From JAIEPT01 sp038217425 (GTDB lineage Bacteria; Planctomycetota; Planctomycetia; Gemmatales; Gemmataceae): a DNA stretch of 64,000 nt. Under the pieces are notes generated by a model. The model did no database searches and was not told the DNA's origin. It saw nothing but the letters and a program-made list of their open reading frames with translations. The stretch lies in contig JBBQPM010000003.1 in assembly GCA_038217425.1 (NCBI GenBank), forward strand, positions 79,746 to 143,745, written 5' to 3'. Position numbers and translations under genes: made by a program. Every line of letters begins with the position of its first letter. The stretch's first letter is position 1. Positions 53,476-61,606 of this stretch are shown here, one piece after another.

Positions 53476-53976
53476 ATGGCTGCTCGTCAAGCTATATCAA
53501 TAAATGACTACATAAGCGATCCAAAACCTGACAATGCACCAGAAACGGCATCCCCGCGCCGGATAGAGAAGAAGTCAACAGCGTCCTCCGAAGAAATACC
53601 AGAATGGGCTCGGAAGCTAATCGCAAGGGTCGATTCGCTGGAAGCCCAGTTAAGGTCGCTTTGGCAGGAACATCCCCCAAAAGCTGATGGTTTGGATGAA
53701 AATGGTGACCTTTGGGTCGGCGGCAGGTGCTACCAAGGATTTACCGCGAAGGAGCAGAGAATTCTGCGGCGTCTGGCTAATAGGAAGTGGGTGCGTTATC
53801 AGCGAGTCGCAGAAGCAATGAAAGATGACAAGAATTCACGTCATTACGAGTTAGCGACCGTAGAGTCCGCGAAGCAGCACCTAAACAAGAAGCTTCGAAA
53901 AGCAGGCTGCCCGCTAATCATCCGCCAACGGAAGGAAGCGGATAAGCTTCAAATGAAGTTGGATTTATCAGGGTGA
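53476..53976 (+). CDS. winged-helix-like DNA-binding protein
   Basis: 166 residues; AGGGAG precedes the ATG. The N-terminal half is polar with a predicted coiled coil (EWARKLIARVDSLEAQLRSL). The C-terminal ~90 residues look like an OmpR-type winged helix (FTAKEQRILRRLANRKWVRY, SAKQHLNKKLRKAGCPLIIR). The position at the start of an accessory segment fits a regulator. No sensor domain is seen. Confidence 0.65.
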   Translation: MAARQAISINDYISDPKPDNAPETASPRRIEKKSTASSEEIPEWARKLIARVDSLEAQLRSLWQEHPPKADGLDENGDLWVGGRCYQGFTAKEQRILRRLANRKWVRYQRVAEAMKDDKNSRHYELATVESAKQHLNKKLRKAGCPLIIRQRKEADKLQMKLDLSG

Positions 53977-54077
53977 GAAAAATATCTCCATAGGCGCAGT
54001 CTGCGCCCATTTCGCGCCCATCACATTTGCGATACTCCTCCTCGTGATTTGACATTCAACACGATCAGGAGCGCAAA

Positions 54078-54923
54078 ATGGCCACTTTTGAGAAAAACAG
54101 ACTTTTCGCCGAACTCGACGAGACCAAATGCACACTGCCGGTCAAGTACCCCGGCTCGCACATGCTCCCAATCAGGATGCTGGAGCCGTACTTTCCTTTT
54201 CATCGGCATCACGTATCGGTTTACGGAGGTTCGTCGGCAGAGATCCTGGGTAAGCGAAAAGCAAGCTACCTCGAAACTTACAATGACCTTTCCTTTCTGG
54301 CAGTGAATTTTTTCCTACACCTGCGCTACCACCTGGACGAGCTAGTCGACCGAATCAATCGGCTTCCCTTCTCTAAGTATTTCTTTGAGTTGGCGAAGAA
54401 AACTCTTCGTTCAACCAAATCCACACCGCTGGATTTGGCCGAAGCATTTGTCTTGGTCGGCAACCAGAGCCGTGGAAACGCCGACCCTGCAGCCAAGAAC
54501 GTGAGCTGGGCACTGAATTACAAGGCGCACAAAAATACGACAAAATGGCAGAAGCTGCCCTCGATCCTCACCACCGTTTCGGAACGTTTCAAAAAGGTGC
54601 AACTCACCAATTGGTCCTGGGAGCAGGTTTTGGAAGTATTCGATTCAAAAGAAACGTTTTTCACGGTCGACCCGCCATTCTTCCCTTCAACGCTCGCAAG
54701 TACGACTCCACTTTACCGGCACATCATGACCGAGAAGGATCATGAGCGGCTCCTGATCAAGCTTCACGCCGTGAAAGGTAGCTGGATCCTATTCGGCTAT
54801 GACAATCCGTTGTACCAAAAATATTTGGCTGGCAACAAGCCATTCGTCATGGAACGTACCTGCAACATCTCGCGAAGTTCAGTGCGTCCAGTCCGACACG
54901 AATGCGCTTGGTTTAAGTATTAA
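54078..54923 (+). CDS. D12-class (Dam-like) DNA adenine methyltransferase, divergent
   Basis: 281 residues with AGGAGCG before the ATG. SAM-binding motif region: PVKYPGSHMLPIRMLEPYFP and VSVYGGSSAEILGKRKASYL with ETYNDLSFLAVNFFLHLRYH. The catalytic motif is TVDPPFFPST (DPPF in place of DPPY) at residues ~198-201. The usual Lys of the GGK motif is replaced (PGSHM), so activity is uncertain. It follows the D12 order of Dam/DpnM enzymes. No restriction enzyme is adjacent; it may be an orphan methylase of a mobile element. Confidence 0.78.
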   Translation: MATFEKNRLFAELDETKCTLPVKYPGSHMLPIRMLEPYFPFHRHHVSVYGGSSAEILGKRKASYLETYNDLSFLAVNFFLHLRYHLDELVDRINRLPFSKYFFELAKKTLRSTKSTPLDLAEAFVLVGNQSRGNADPAAKNVSWALNYKAHKNTTKWQKLPSILTTVSERFKKVQLTNWSWEQVLEVFDSKETFFTVDPPFFPSTLASTTPLYRHIMTEKDHERLLIKLHAVKGSWILFGYDNPLYQKYLAGNKPFVMERTCNISRSSVRPVRHECAWFKY

Positions 54924-54978
54924 TATTTAGTCGTCGTCGTTTCTTAACCCGTTAGTCCTTTTTTTGGAGATCCGTAAC

Positions 54979-55581
54979 ATGACACCAGTTTTCACCGTTC
55001 CTAATTCCTCTTGGTCTTTGACCAAACTGACATCCTACTGTCAGGAAACCAGTAAACGCACGGGCTTCGATGCTTGGTGCATGGGCAAAGCAATACTTTG
55101 CGCCAAGGAAAAGGTTCCAGAGGGAGAAATAACCGCCTGGAAACGGGAAGCTTTCCCTGGATTGAGTCCCGCCACCATCTCCCGCTACGAACGTGTGGCG
55201 GGATCGGTTGAGGATGGAGAATCTATAATCGGGATAAAGCTTAACCAACTTTACGAGTTGACTGGAATCGCCGACAATGGCAGAAAGAAAAGCAAGAAGA
55301 AGTCTGCTTCAAAGGATAAATCGGGAGGTAAACAAGAAACTGATCTGACCGAAGGAGCGCAGGAAGCTTCAGAGAGTGACCAGCCGGTCATATGCGATCT
55401 CAACCTCGTATTCCTCGCATCTAAGCTCGACGAAGTCCTGGTCAAGGCGGAGGCGTTGCCCGTACGAAAGCGGTGGAAGGATCTTGACGTCGACGAAGTA
55501 AGAATATGCCTTACCCGCCTTTCAGCAAGGATCGCATCGGCGTTGGAGAGCTTACCTTCGATAAAGAAATTGGCAGCGTAG
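54979..55581 (+). CDS. DUF3102-like protein
   Basis: 200 residues from the ATG at 54979 with GGAGA upstream. The N-terminal part, FDAWCMGKAILCAKEKVPEG followed by FPGLSPATISRYERVAGSV, is the type of motif seen in DUF3102 proteins of mobile elements, which pair growth-step helices with an HTH-like end. A Lys/Ser-rich linker follows, then a helical C-terminus (LSARIASALESLPSIKKLAA). Function unknown. It is the last gene of the plus-strand block. Confidence 0.62.
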   Translation: MTPVFTVPNSSWSLTKLTSYCQETSKRTGFDAWCMGKAILCAKEKVPEGEITAWKREAFPGLSPATISRYERVAGSVEDGESIIGIKLNQLYELTGIADNGRKKSKKKSASKDKSGGKQETDLTEGAQEASESDQPVICDLNLVFLASKLDEVLVKAEALPVRKRWKDLDVDEVRICLTRLSARIASALESLPSIKKLAA

Positions 55582-55590
55582 TTGGCTTGT

Positions 55591-55625
55591 AAAAAAGGGC
55601 CGGAAGGACTCTGGCCTTTTTATTT
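55591..55625. terminator. bidirectional intrinsic terminator
   Basis: A stem AAAAAAGGGCC ... GGCCTTTTTATTT with a loop of about 10 bases and A/T-runs on both sides lies between the convergent DUF3102-like gene (ends 55581) and the primase-like gene (ends 55645). It can serve both strands. Confidence 0.85.
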
Positions 55626-55644
55626 GAAATAGGCTCTAAATGCG

Positions 55645-57015
55645 TCAGGATGAGCCACGTTTGATCGAAACACGTTCGTTGGAATATCTTCCTTGTTTCA
55701 GCTTTTCACGGGTGCGCAATATCCCTGTCCTTAATTGGCCCGATTTCAAGCAGCCAAGATCTGGTTCAGGCGTAAATAAGCATTTGTAAAAAAAAGCCTC
55801 GATTTCAAGCTGAATTGGAAAGAGTCTAGGCGATAACCACTTGCCATTGCCTCTCTTCAAAACGATTGTATCGACAAAGACTCTCTCTCTCTTATCTATA
55901 TTGTTAAGTACACTGCAAAACTCATCTGTAATAGACCATTTACAAGCGATGCCTTTGAAGCCAGTATTTGGATTTGGCGCTTGGTATCTTTCATCCACCC
56001 AATCAATATGGCCTTTCTCGCTTAACCAATTTCTTATTCTTGACCAGCGCCTATCGTTGAAGGGACGCAGCACCTTTCCGTCGTGGAACAAGGAATTCCA
56101 AATCATTTTTGCTCTTCGCATCGGCATAGATCCATCTTTATTTGGATTCTGCTTGAAGAACTTTAACAAAACGCACGCAATTGCAAAATCATGAGAAGTA
56201 ACCGTGAATCTTGCATTTGCTTTCAAATCTGTTTCTCCGACCAATCGCTGGCATAACCTTTCGTACTTTGGGATCGCCGCCAACTCGTCATCGCTAATAA
56301 CCTGGCGGTAAGTTGAGCCGCTGCTCATCTTGATTTTTGCTGCTTTCTGCTCGACAAACTCCTTCAAGAGCCATTCTTCACAAGATAACACTGGCGCATT
56401 TGAAAGGTCTGCATATTTAATGCTTCGAGGAAATCGAGCGAATTGCCCAAATTTGATCGCTTCCGGGCTGCCATTCCTGTAGGTGATTATTGGCAAGGTT
56501 CCTTTAATCTCTACGTTCTCGATATCGGCGCCAATTCTACTTGCTTCCGCTTTGAGCCAACGATCCAGCTTCCTCAGCATCGCATTCACTTCAATCGCGG
56601 TTCGTCCGTCCTTTCTTATAAAAATAGGGCATCCCAGTCCTTTGCCGCTCGCGGATTTCTCCCAACAAAGTCCCGGCCACGTTTCCTTCAAATGCTGTGC
56701 AAAGGCAATGGCTCCTTCGGGGCTTCCCTTTCCTTTCGATTTCATGACGTCGATGTCGATGATTGCTAATGTATATGGCGCAGACGAATTTGGGTTTCCG
56801 AAGAAATAAAAGGAGTCTTTGCCGGAAAAGTGCCGCTCAAACTTGACGTTGGATAATTTGGGAAGATAGAACCCGCATCGCCGACGCTGAATAAACTCAT
56901 TTTTTGTGAGGGATGGTCGAATTCCAGAATAATCGGTCATTTCACCGTAAATTTGGCCGAATGTAGTCTTTCGGAGCATTTCGATTAGATCTGTCGTTTT
57001 GGCACGTTTCTGCAT
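55645..57015 (-). CDS. primase-like (AEP superfamily) replication protein
   Basis: 456 residues. An acidic strand LAIIDIDVMKSKGKG (Asp pair at about 87/89) is followed by WEKSASGKGLGCPIFIR (about 118-134), matching the hhDhD and SxSGKGxH-like motifs of archaeo-eukaryotic primase domains found in plasmid and phage replication proteins, and IGADIENVEIKGTLPIITY as a possible third motif. The His of the second motif is replaced by Gly-Cys. The C-terminal ~200 residues include helical, winged-helix-like stretches (MPMRRAKMIWNSLFHD, RWSRIRNWLSEKGHIDWVDE). It suggests autonomous replication or excision functions for this segment. Alternative: a non-replicative AEP relative. Confidence 0.62.
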   Translation of the reverse strand: MQKRAKTTDLIEMLRKTTFGQIYGEMTDYSGIRPSLTKNEFIQRRRCGFYLPKLSNVKFERHFSGKDSFYFFGNPNSSAPYTLAIIDIDVMKSKGKGSPEGAIAFAQHLKETWPGLCWEKSASGKGLGCPIFIRKDGRTAIEVNAMLRKLDRWLKAEASRIGADIENVEIKGTLPIITYRNGSPEAIKFGQFARFPRSIKYADLSNAPVLSCEEWLLKEFVEQKAAKIKMSSGSTYRQVISDDELAAIPKYERLCQRLVGETDLKANARFTVTSHDFAIACVLLKFFKQNPNKDGSMPMRRAKMIWNSLFHDGKVLRPFNDRRWSRIRNWLSEKGHIDWVDERYQAPNPNTGFKGIACKWSITDEFCSVLNNIDKRERVFVDTIVLKRGNGKWLSPRLFPIQLEIEAFFYKCLFTPEPDLGCLKSGQLRTGILRTREKLKQGRYSNERVSIKRGSS

Positions 57016-57657
57016 TGGGAATTAAAACCCAGGCTCATTTTGGTATCGGTGTGCCACTGCCGCTCACGTATTAGAGCCTGGGATTGTTTTTGTTGCGCGA
57101 ACTTCAGTGGCGTAGGCAAGGTGCCTTACCTTATATAGTGTGAACGCCTGGGAAATTGAGTGAAGTTTAGCCTTTTTTTTGGAAAAAATGTGCGATTGGA
57201 TTGCATACCTGATGAGGCGAGCAGCCATCCTGGGCTGACATGAATTTCATTTATCAGGGTGAAAAATAGAAGGCTACCTGGATCCCCGCTCCCCATTGAA
57301 GTCGCATAAAAGGTCAGGTTTCCGCAGTTCCAACGGCATAAAAATCGGCGACAATAGGTTCGAACAAGGAGACAGGCGTGTCGGAGGCGCTTTCCACAAC
57401 GCTCGAATGATCGGCAAAAACTTGGACGGAGAAATGGGCAGCCGCGTCGGCGGTTCTCTTGGCAAATATTCCGTGTTTTGCCCTCCTCTATCCACCTGCG
57501 CGCCAACCAAGGCATATTCCCAGACCATCGACCGCGAGAGGACAAATACAAATAAAGACGAGTCGCACCAAGCTCAAACAAATCAGACAAAGTGCCCTAT
57601 TTTTGGAAAACATAGTCTTCTCGCTTGAAGCGACTAGAGTATTCATCGACTCGTTAC
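57016..57657. other. 642-nt intergenic region with a small inverted repeat, no credible gene
   Basis: Both sides are minus-strand genes (55645-57015 and 57658-58260). Open frames in this gap (for example 57126-57590 minus, 57296-57628 plus) lack ribosome sites and have unnatural composition. A 9-bp inverted repeat CCCAGGCTC (57026-57034) ... GAGCCTGGG (57072-57080) lies just upstream of the primase-like gene. It could be an operator or part of a replication origin; no iteron array was seen. Confidence 0.4.
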
Positions 57658-58260
57658 TTATATTAAGTCGTCTTCGTCCGCAAGCTGATTCTTAAGCGTT
57701 CTGGCTCTTCGCTTGAGTAATTCGAATTGACAAAAGATCGCGACAATTGGAGCAAGAACAAGAGCACCAAAAAACACGCCGAGACGCGTCCACGCCGAGG
57801 CAACATTGAAACCAAAAAATATACCAAGCACTATCAATAGACCACAAGTATGCCAAAGTAGCTGTAAGCTATCGAAGCCTGGAAGGAATTTTACCAGTAT
57901 GACGGGAATCTGAATTCTTCGTGAGCCTTTGTCGAAAAGCTCAACCTCTGCTCGAATTGTCAAAAAGCCCATCAAGAATCGAAATGGCAAAAACGAAAAC
58001 CAAGAATTGTCCATCAGCCGAAATCGCCGCTCGAAACAGCCATTTTTCCCTTCTTCGCCACCATGATCGTCAAGCCCCTCATTGTCTTGAAAAGAGACGT
58101 TCTGGATCTTGACGAACGAATTTTCAGGCGATATTCGCAAGCAATACTGCCGGTCAACGCTGAGACAGTAGCCAGACAAGCTTACGGGCACAGTGCGTGC
58201 CTTTTCCGTGATTGTAAAAGAAAATGACGTAATTGATTCAGTGCATATGGGGCGTTCCAT
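57658..58260 (-). CDS. two-TM membrane protein, third gene of the ATPase operon
   Basis: 200 residues from the ATG at 58260, overlapping the ATPase stop by one base (TGATG). The N-terminal ~125 residues are soluble, with beta character (FSFTITEKARTVPVSLSGY, FVKIQNVSFQDNEGLDDHGG). Two adjacent membrane segments follow, LLWHTCGLLIVLGIFFGFNV and LGVFFGALVLAPIVAIFCQF, then a basic tail (LLKRRARTLKNQLADED). No family recognised. It would anchor the complex at the membrane if it binds the ATPase. Confidence 0.8.
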   Translation of the reverse strand: MERPICTESITSFSFTITEKARTVPVSLSGYCLSVDRQYCLRISPENSFVKIQNVSFQDNEGLDDHGGEEGKNGCFERRFRLMDNSWFSFLPFRFLMGFLTIRAEVELFDKGSRRIQIPVILVKFLPGFDSLQLLWHTCGLLIVLGIFFGFNVASAWTRLGVFFGALVLAPIVAIFCQFELLKRRARTLKNQLADEDDLI

Positions 58261-60383
58261 CAAATGTCTCCAAAGCTCGGAATCAGATGCGTCTTAAGGT
58301 GCTGGGTTTTTTGACGAATGAACTCGTCAAGCTCTTTCGTCGCATTCGCATAGGACGCTGTTCCCACTTGCTCTATGAGCGCACCTACCGATAACCAGTC
58401 AATAACGGGATCGAACGATATTGGTCTCAACTGCACAAATTTACTTGGGGACGCCTGCTCCCATGTCTTTTTTGTCCCAGAAGGAAGATGCGCATGATAA
58501 GGCGGTTGCATCGTTGCGCAACCAGATGTGGGATACAGGAGTATCGCATATTTTATCGACTTCTTCTGCTGAGCCAGTATCGCCAGCTTTTTTCTAAGAT
58601 CATTTGACAACCCCTGCTTGAATCCCACCAAAATCCCAACGGCACAAGTTAAACTTTGATTCCCATTCCGCCAGCGACAAAGTACAAATTGTTCATACGC
58701 AGTGGCACCAAAGCTCTTAAGCTCGATCTCGATTAGAGACCAACCTTCGGCTGAAAAATCCCCGACAGATAGCCAATCATTCAGTGTCGAATGTAGCCTG
58801 TCGGCGAGTCCGCTAATGTTCGATTCCATATTTTCGACTATCTGAGAGCGAATACGTACCCACATCTCCTCGAAGGGCGGCGGATCTGGAATAGTCGCTT
58901 CAGTAACAGTTTCAACTTGAAGAATCTCGGTCGCAAATATCATCTCGCCCTTCAGTGCTTTCTGGTAAGCTACTTTAAGGCTGAGTAGCCCCATTCTCAG
59001 AGAATTTAACTTCAAAGAGAAGGAGCTTTCGACATCTTCCGCCGTGAACGGAAAGAAGTCGTCAAGTGCATCGATTTGGTTCGGGAAGCATGATTTTAGC
59101 ATTTCATGGCAAGGGGCAAGTCGCTTCCGGAGAATCCGCTTGCCGATTTCCAAGCCGACTGGCTCAAGTGCAATCGTCGCGATAGTGCCAAAGCCGGAAA
59201 CATCCCCTATTCCTTCTGAAATTCGGTCCTGAGCGTAGCTTGATCGAAGGCCACTGGTCGCGTTCCAATATCCCTCCTCCGAGAAAAGTAGAAAGCCGAC
59301 TGCGGATGAAGCGTCATAGTTGTCGCGAAAGTCTGCAAGTCCACTGTAAAAATGGTGAGTCCTTTCCTTGTCGGGTGGATCGCCTAGCATACGGTTGGTG
59401 TCTAAGGCATCAAAACTTACAATTAGTGAGATTCCATAGTAGTGCAATAGGCCGATCAAGGTGCGTAGCAGCGTTTCAACGACAAGATTTGGCGAGGAAT
59501 CTCCCCGATATTCCTTTAGATATCCATCGAAGAGAAAACTCATCAATTTATTGCGAGCCTCCTTTTTCCTTTCCTCAGTTACCGCGTAACCAAGACGCAC
59601 CAATCGCCGATACAATGCTGCCCGAATTACTCCTTGAAGGTCTACCGCGCTTTCGGACTCGCGAATATGGACTTCAGCCAACCTTTGGAGTTGTTCCAAG
59701 TTGCCGATATACTGAGCCAGAAGTGGAGCGATCACCCACGTCTTATCAACGACTTCTAAAGTTTGAAGAATCTCCTTTTGAGCCGAAATATCGTTCTGAA
59801 CCCAGGGCAAGCCCCAGTGGAGCATCCAGTCGCGAAGATAATTTGCGATCCAAGTAGGCGGCGTTTTCCATCTTGAATATTCGCGAAGCCATTCCGTTTC
59901 TGTCATTCCCTTAATTTTCCGGAAGGTGATTTCTGCGGCTAACTGACTCGCAAGTGAATCAAGCAGTGTGTTGCCGAGCTTCTGGCTACTTTGATCCAGT
60001 TCGCTGACAATCTCCTGAAGCAAATATTGAGGAAACGGACGGTCCGGGCGATAGTCTCTTGGCCGGAGAACAAAATCCGTCGGCTGAGCATTTCGCAATC
60101 TGTGAAAAAGGGTGGTTTTTCCGGCACCGCGAATTCCCAAGATGACGGCTATACCGCTCTTCAGTCGTCCCTCATTTGCTACCTGAGACGGAGTTTTTCG
60201 ATATTTGTCACAGATTGCTCGTAGCTGCGCCAGTTGGGTAGAATGAAGTTGGGCTTCAAATCCCAAAATATCTTCAGGGTTCTCATTCGTCCCTGTCACC
60301 AAGTCCTTAAATGGGTCTAAATCCGTTCTTTCGCGTAATTTGGCGAGCAAGGAGTCTCGCAGAGGATTAAGGAGTGCGGACAT
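58260..60383 (-). CDS. P-loop ATPase of unknown family, central gene of a three-gene operon
   Basis: 707 residues from the ATG at 60383, chosen because AAGGAG lies upstream; a TTG at 60404 is also in frame. A Walker A, VILGIRGAGKTTLFHRL, lies near residues 80-97 and a Walker B-like strand, SLIVSFDALDTNR, near 319-331. The helical region between them is long (FPQYLLQEIVSELDQSS), in the manner of STAND, ORC/Cdc6 or KAP-type ATPases. The C-terminal third contains an alpha/beta segment like a restriction-endonuclease fold (GWSLIEIELKSFGATAYEQF, VGILVGFKQGLSNDL), but catalytic residues cannot be confirmed. No transmembrane segments. Confidence 0.82.
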   Translation of the reverse strand: MSALLNPLRDSLLAKLRERTDLDPFKDLVTGTNENPEDILGFEAQLHSTQLAQLRAICDKYRKTPSQVANEGRLKSGIAVILGIRGAGKTTLFHRLRNAQPTDFVLRPRDYRPDRPFPQYLLQEIVSELDQSSQKLGNTLLDSLASQLAAEITFRKIKGMTETEWLREYSRWKTPPTWIANYLRDWMLHWGLPWVQNDISAQKEILQTLEVVDKTWVIAPLLAQYIGNLEQLQRLAEVHIRESESAVDLQGVIRAALYRRLVRLGYAVTEERKKEARNKLMSFLFDGYLKEYRGDSSPNLVVETLLRTLIGLLHYYGISLIVSFDALDTNRMLGDPPDKERTHHFYSGLADFRDNYDASSAVGFLLFSEEGYWNATSGLRSSYAQDRISEGIGDVSGFGTIATIALEPVGLEIGKRILRKRLAPCHEMLKSCFPNQIDALDDFFPFTAEDVESSFSLKLNSLRMGLLSLKVAYQKALKGEMIFATEILQVETVTEATIPDPPPFEEMWVRIRSQIVENMESNISGLADRLHSTLNDWLSVGDFSAEGWSLIEIELKSFGATAYEQFVLCRWRNGNQSLTCAVGILVGFKQGLSNDLRKKLAILAQQKKSIKYAILLYPTSGCATMQPPYHAHLPSGTKKTWEQASPSKFVQLRPISFDPVIDWLSVGALIEQVGTASYANATKELDEFIRQKTQHLKTHLIPSFGDI

Positions 60384-61059
60384 AATACCGAATCTCCTTA
60401 TCAACTATCAGGGCGAATCGGTCCTCTTTGAGCAAATAAAGCGGCTGGGTCCATCCTGCCAGTAAGACTCGATTCTGATCCGATAGCAGGCGCAGGCCAT
60501 CGTGGAATTCGCCAAGGCTAATTCCATTTGGCTCAGCAATGAGTCGAAACAAATCTGGAAGTGAAACGCTTTCAGCGGGGCGTTTCGCCTTGAAATCTTG
60601 CAAATACTTGAGGGCGTCGTGGAGCCATTTAGTTCCGGTAGTTGCGCGTGTCGGAGTCGCAGACACCGGGGGATCAAGTTTACTGGCGGCGGCGTTAATA
60701 ATGTCGGCAGGGGAAATACGTGCTTTAATCAATTTGGCATAAAGTGTTTGAACGGATCGCAGCCCACTTCTCGTGAAATATTTTTTGGGATCGGCGGGAT
60801 TGTTAGCGTACCGTAGAGTGCGATTTCTTCCACCCACGGGATGCTCAAAAATCCGTCCGTCGTGAAGCAATGCAGCAACCAGTCTAGCGGCAAGTTCTTT
60901 TCGTGTCGGCTTGGAATTGCCAATAGCAGGCTTCTTTGCAAGTAAGTCCGCAAGCTCGCTTACAGAGAAGGGCGTCCCGGTGCCTATTGCTTCCAGAATT
61001 CTGTCTTTTGCCAGATGTTCAGAGGTTTGAACCAGATTAGCTTCAGCGGGTTTGGGCAT
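60367..61059 (-). CDS. winged-helix protein, first gene of the ATPase operon
   Basis: 230 residues. The N-terminal ~90 form a DNA-binding-like winged helix (DRILEAIGTGTPFSVSELAD, TRKELAARLVAALLHDGRIF). A middle helical region follows (VQTLYAKLIKARISPADIIN), and the C-terminus has a second wHTH-like part (VSLPDLFRLIAEPNGISLGE, ALIVDKEIRYYVRTP). It overlaps the ATPase gene by 17 nt, so both are coupled. It could be a regulator or a DNA-targeting subunit of the ATPase. Confidence 0.78.
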   Translation of the reverse strand: MPKPAEANLVQTSEHLAKDRILEAIGTGTPFSVSELADLLAKKPAIGNSKPTRKELAARLVAALLHDGRIFEHPVGGRNRTLRYANNPADPKKYFTRSGLRSVQTLYAKLIKARISPADIINAAASKLDPPVSATPTRATTGTKWLHDALKYLQDFKAKRPAESVSLPDLFRLIAEPNGISLGEFHDGLRLLSDQNRVLLAGWTQPLYLLKEDRFALIVDKEIRYYVRTP

Positions 61060-61606
61060 ATTAGCGTTTCCTTCTTGAGTCCGTTATCGCTGGGGCGCAG
61101 CCGACGTGAAGGCTGCGATTTCTCGAAGGCTTGCAGCTGTGGCCTCGCAGGATCTAGCAAGAGATCATTAGGGTCGCCGAAATTGTACCGGTCACTTTGA
61201 GAGATGTCTATAAAAATTGCGACGGTTCTCCCGCTCGCTCACCTCTAGCGGCTCCGAATAGCAGAGCTGGAGCATCTTTTGTTCGTGCCGTCCCGGAAAA
61301 AAAGGCGACTTCGCCCGTGAACTGAAAGCGATTCACCCCTGGATGAAGATCCTCGCTGCGTGGAGTCAGCCGCAAACGCGGCATTTTTCGAGATGCGGCA
61401 TTGATTGAGTCGCCTTGAGGCAAAATCTCGCTCGCCGTACTGAACGGATGTTGCCGTTTACGGTCAGAGTCCCTAGAAACGGGGGAAGAGACTTCGTGAG
61501 GTTTTTGGCGGGAAGTGGCGGATATTCCAATATCTCCAAGGCGACTCCGAATACTCATTGGAAGCCGCGAAATTTCCCCAAATCCCTCCGTTAGAACGGA
61601 AATGCC
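61060..61606. promoter_or_regulatory. 547-nt divergent intergenic region
   Basis: It separates the minus-strand three-gene operon (start 61059) from the plus-strand kinase-FGE gene (start 61607), so it should hold both promoters. I see no gene with ribosome site; a minus-strand frame at 61208-61801 overlaps the kinase start and looks like an antisense shadow. No direct repeats or clear operator were found by eye. Confidence 0.5.

Noticed and set aside
57126..57628. Overlapping ORFs on both strands upstream of the primase-like gene
   Set aside because: No ribosome sites, atypical composition and no recognisable domain; treated as non-coding.
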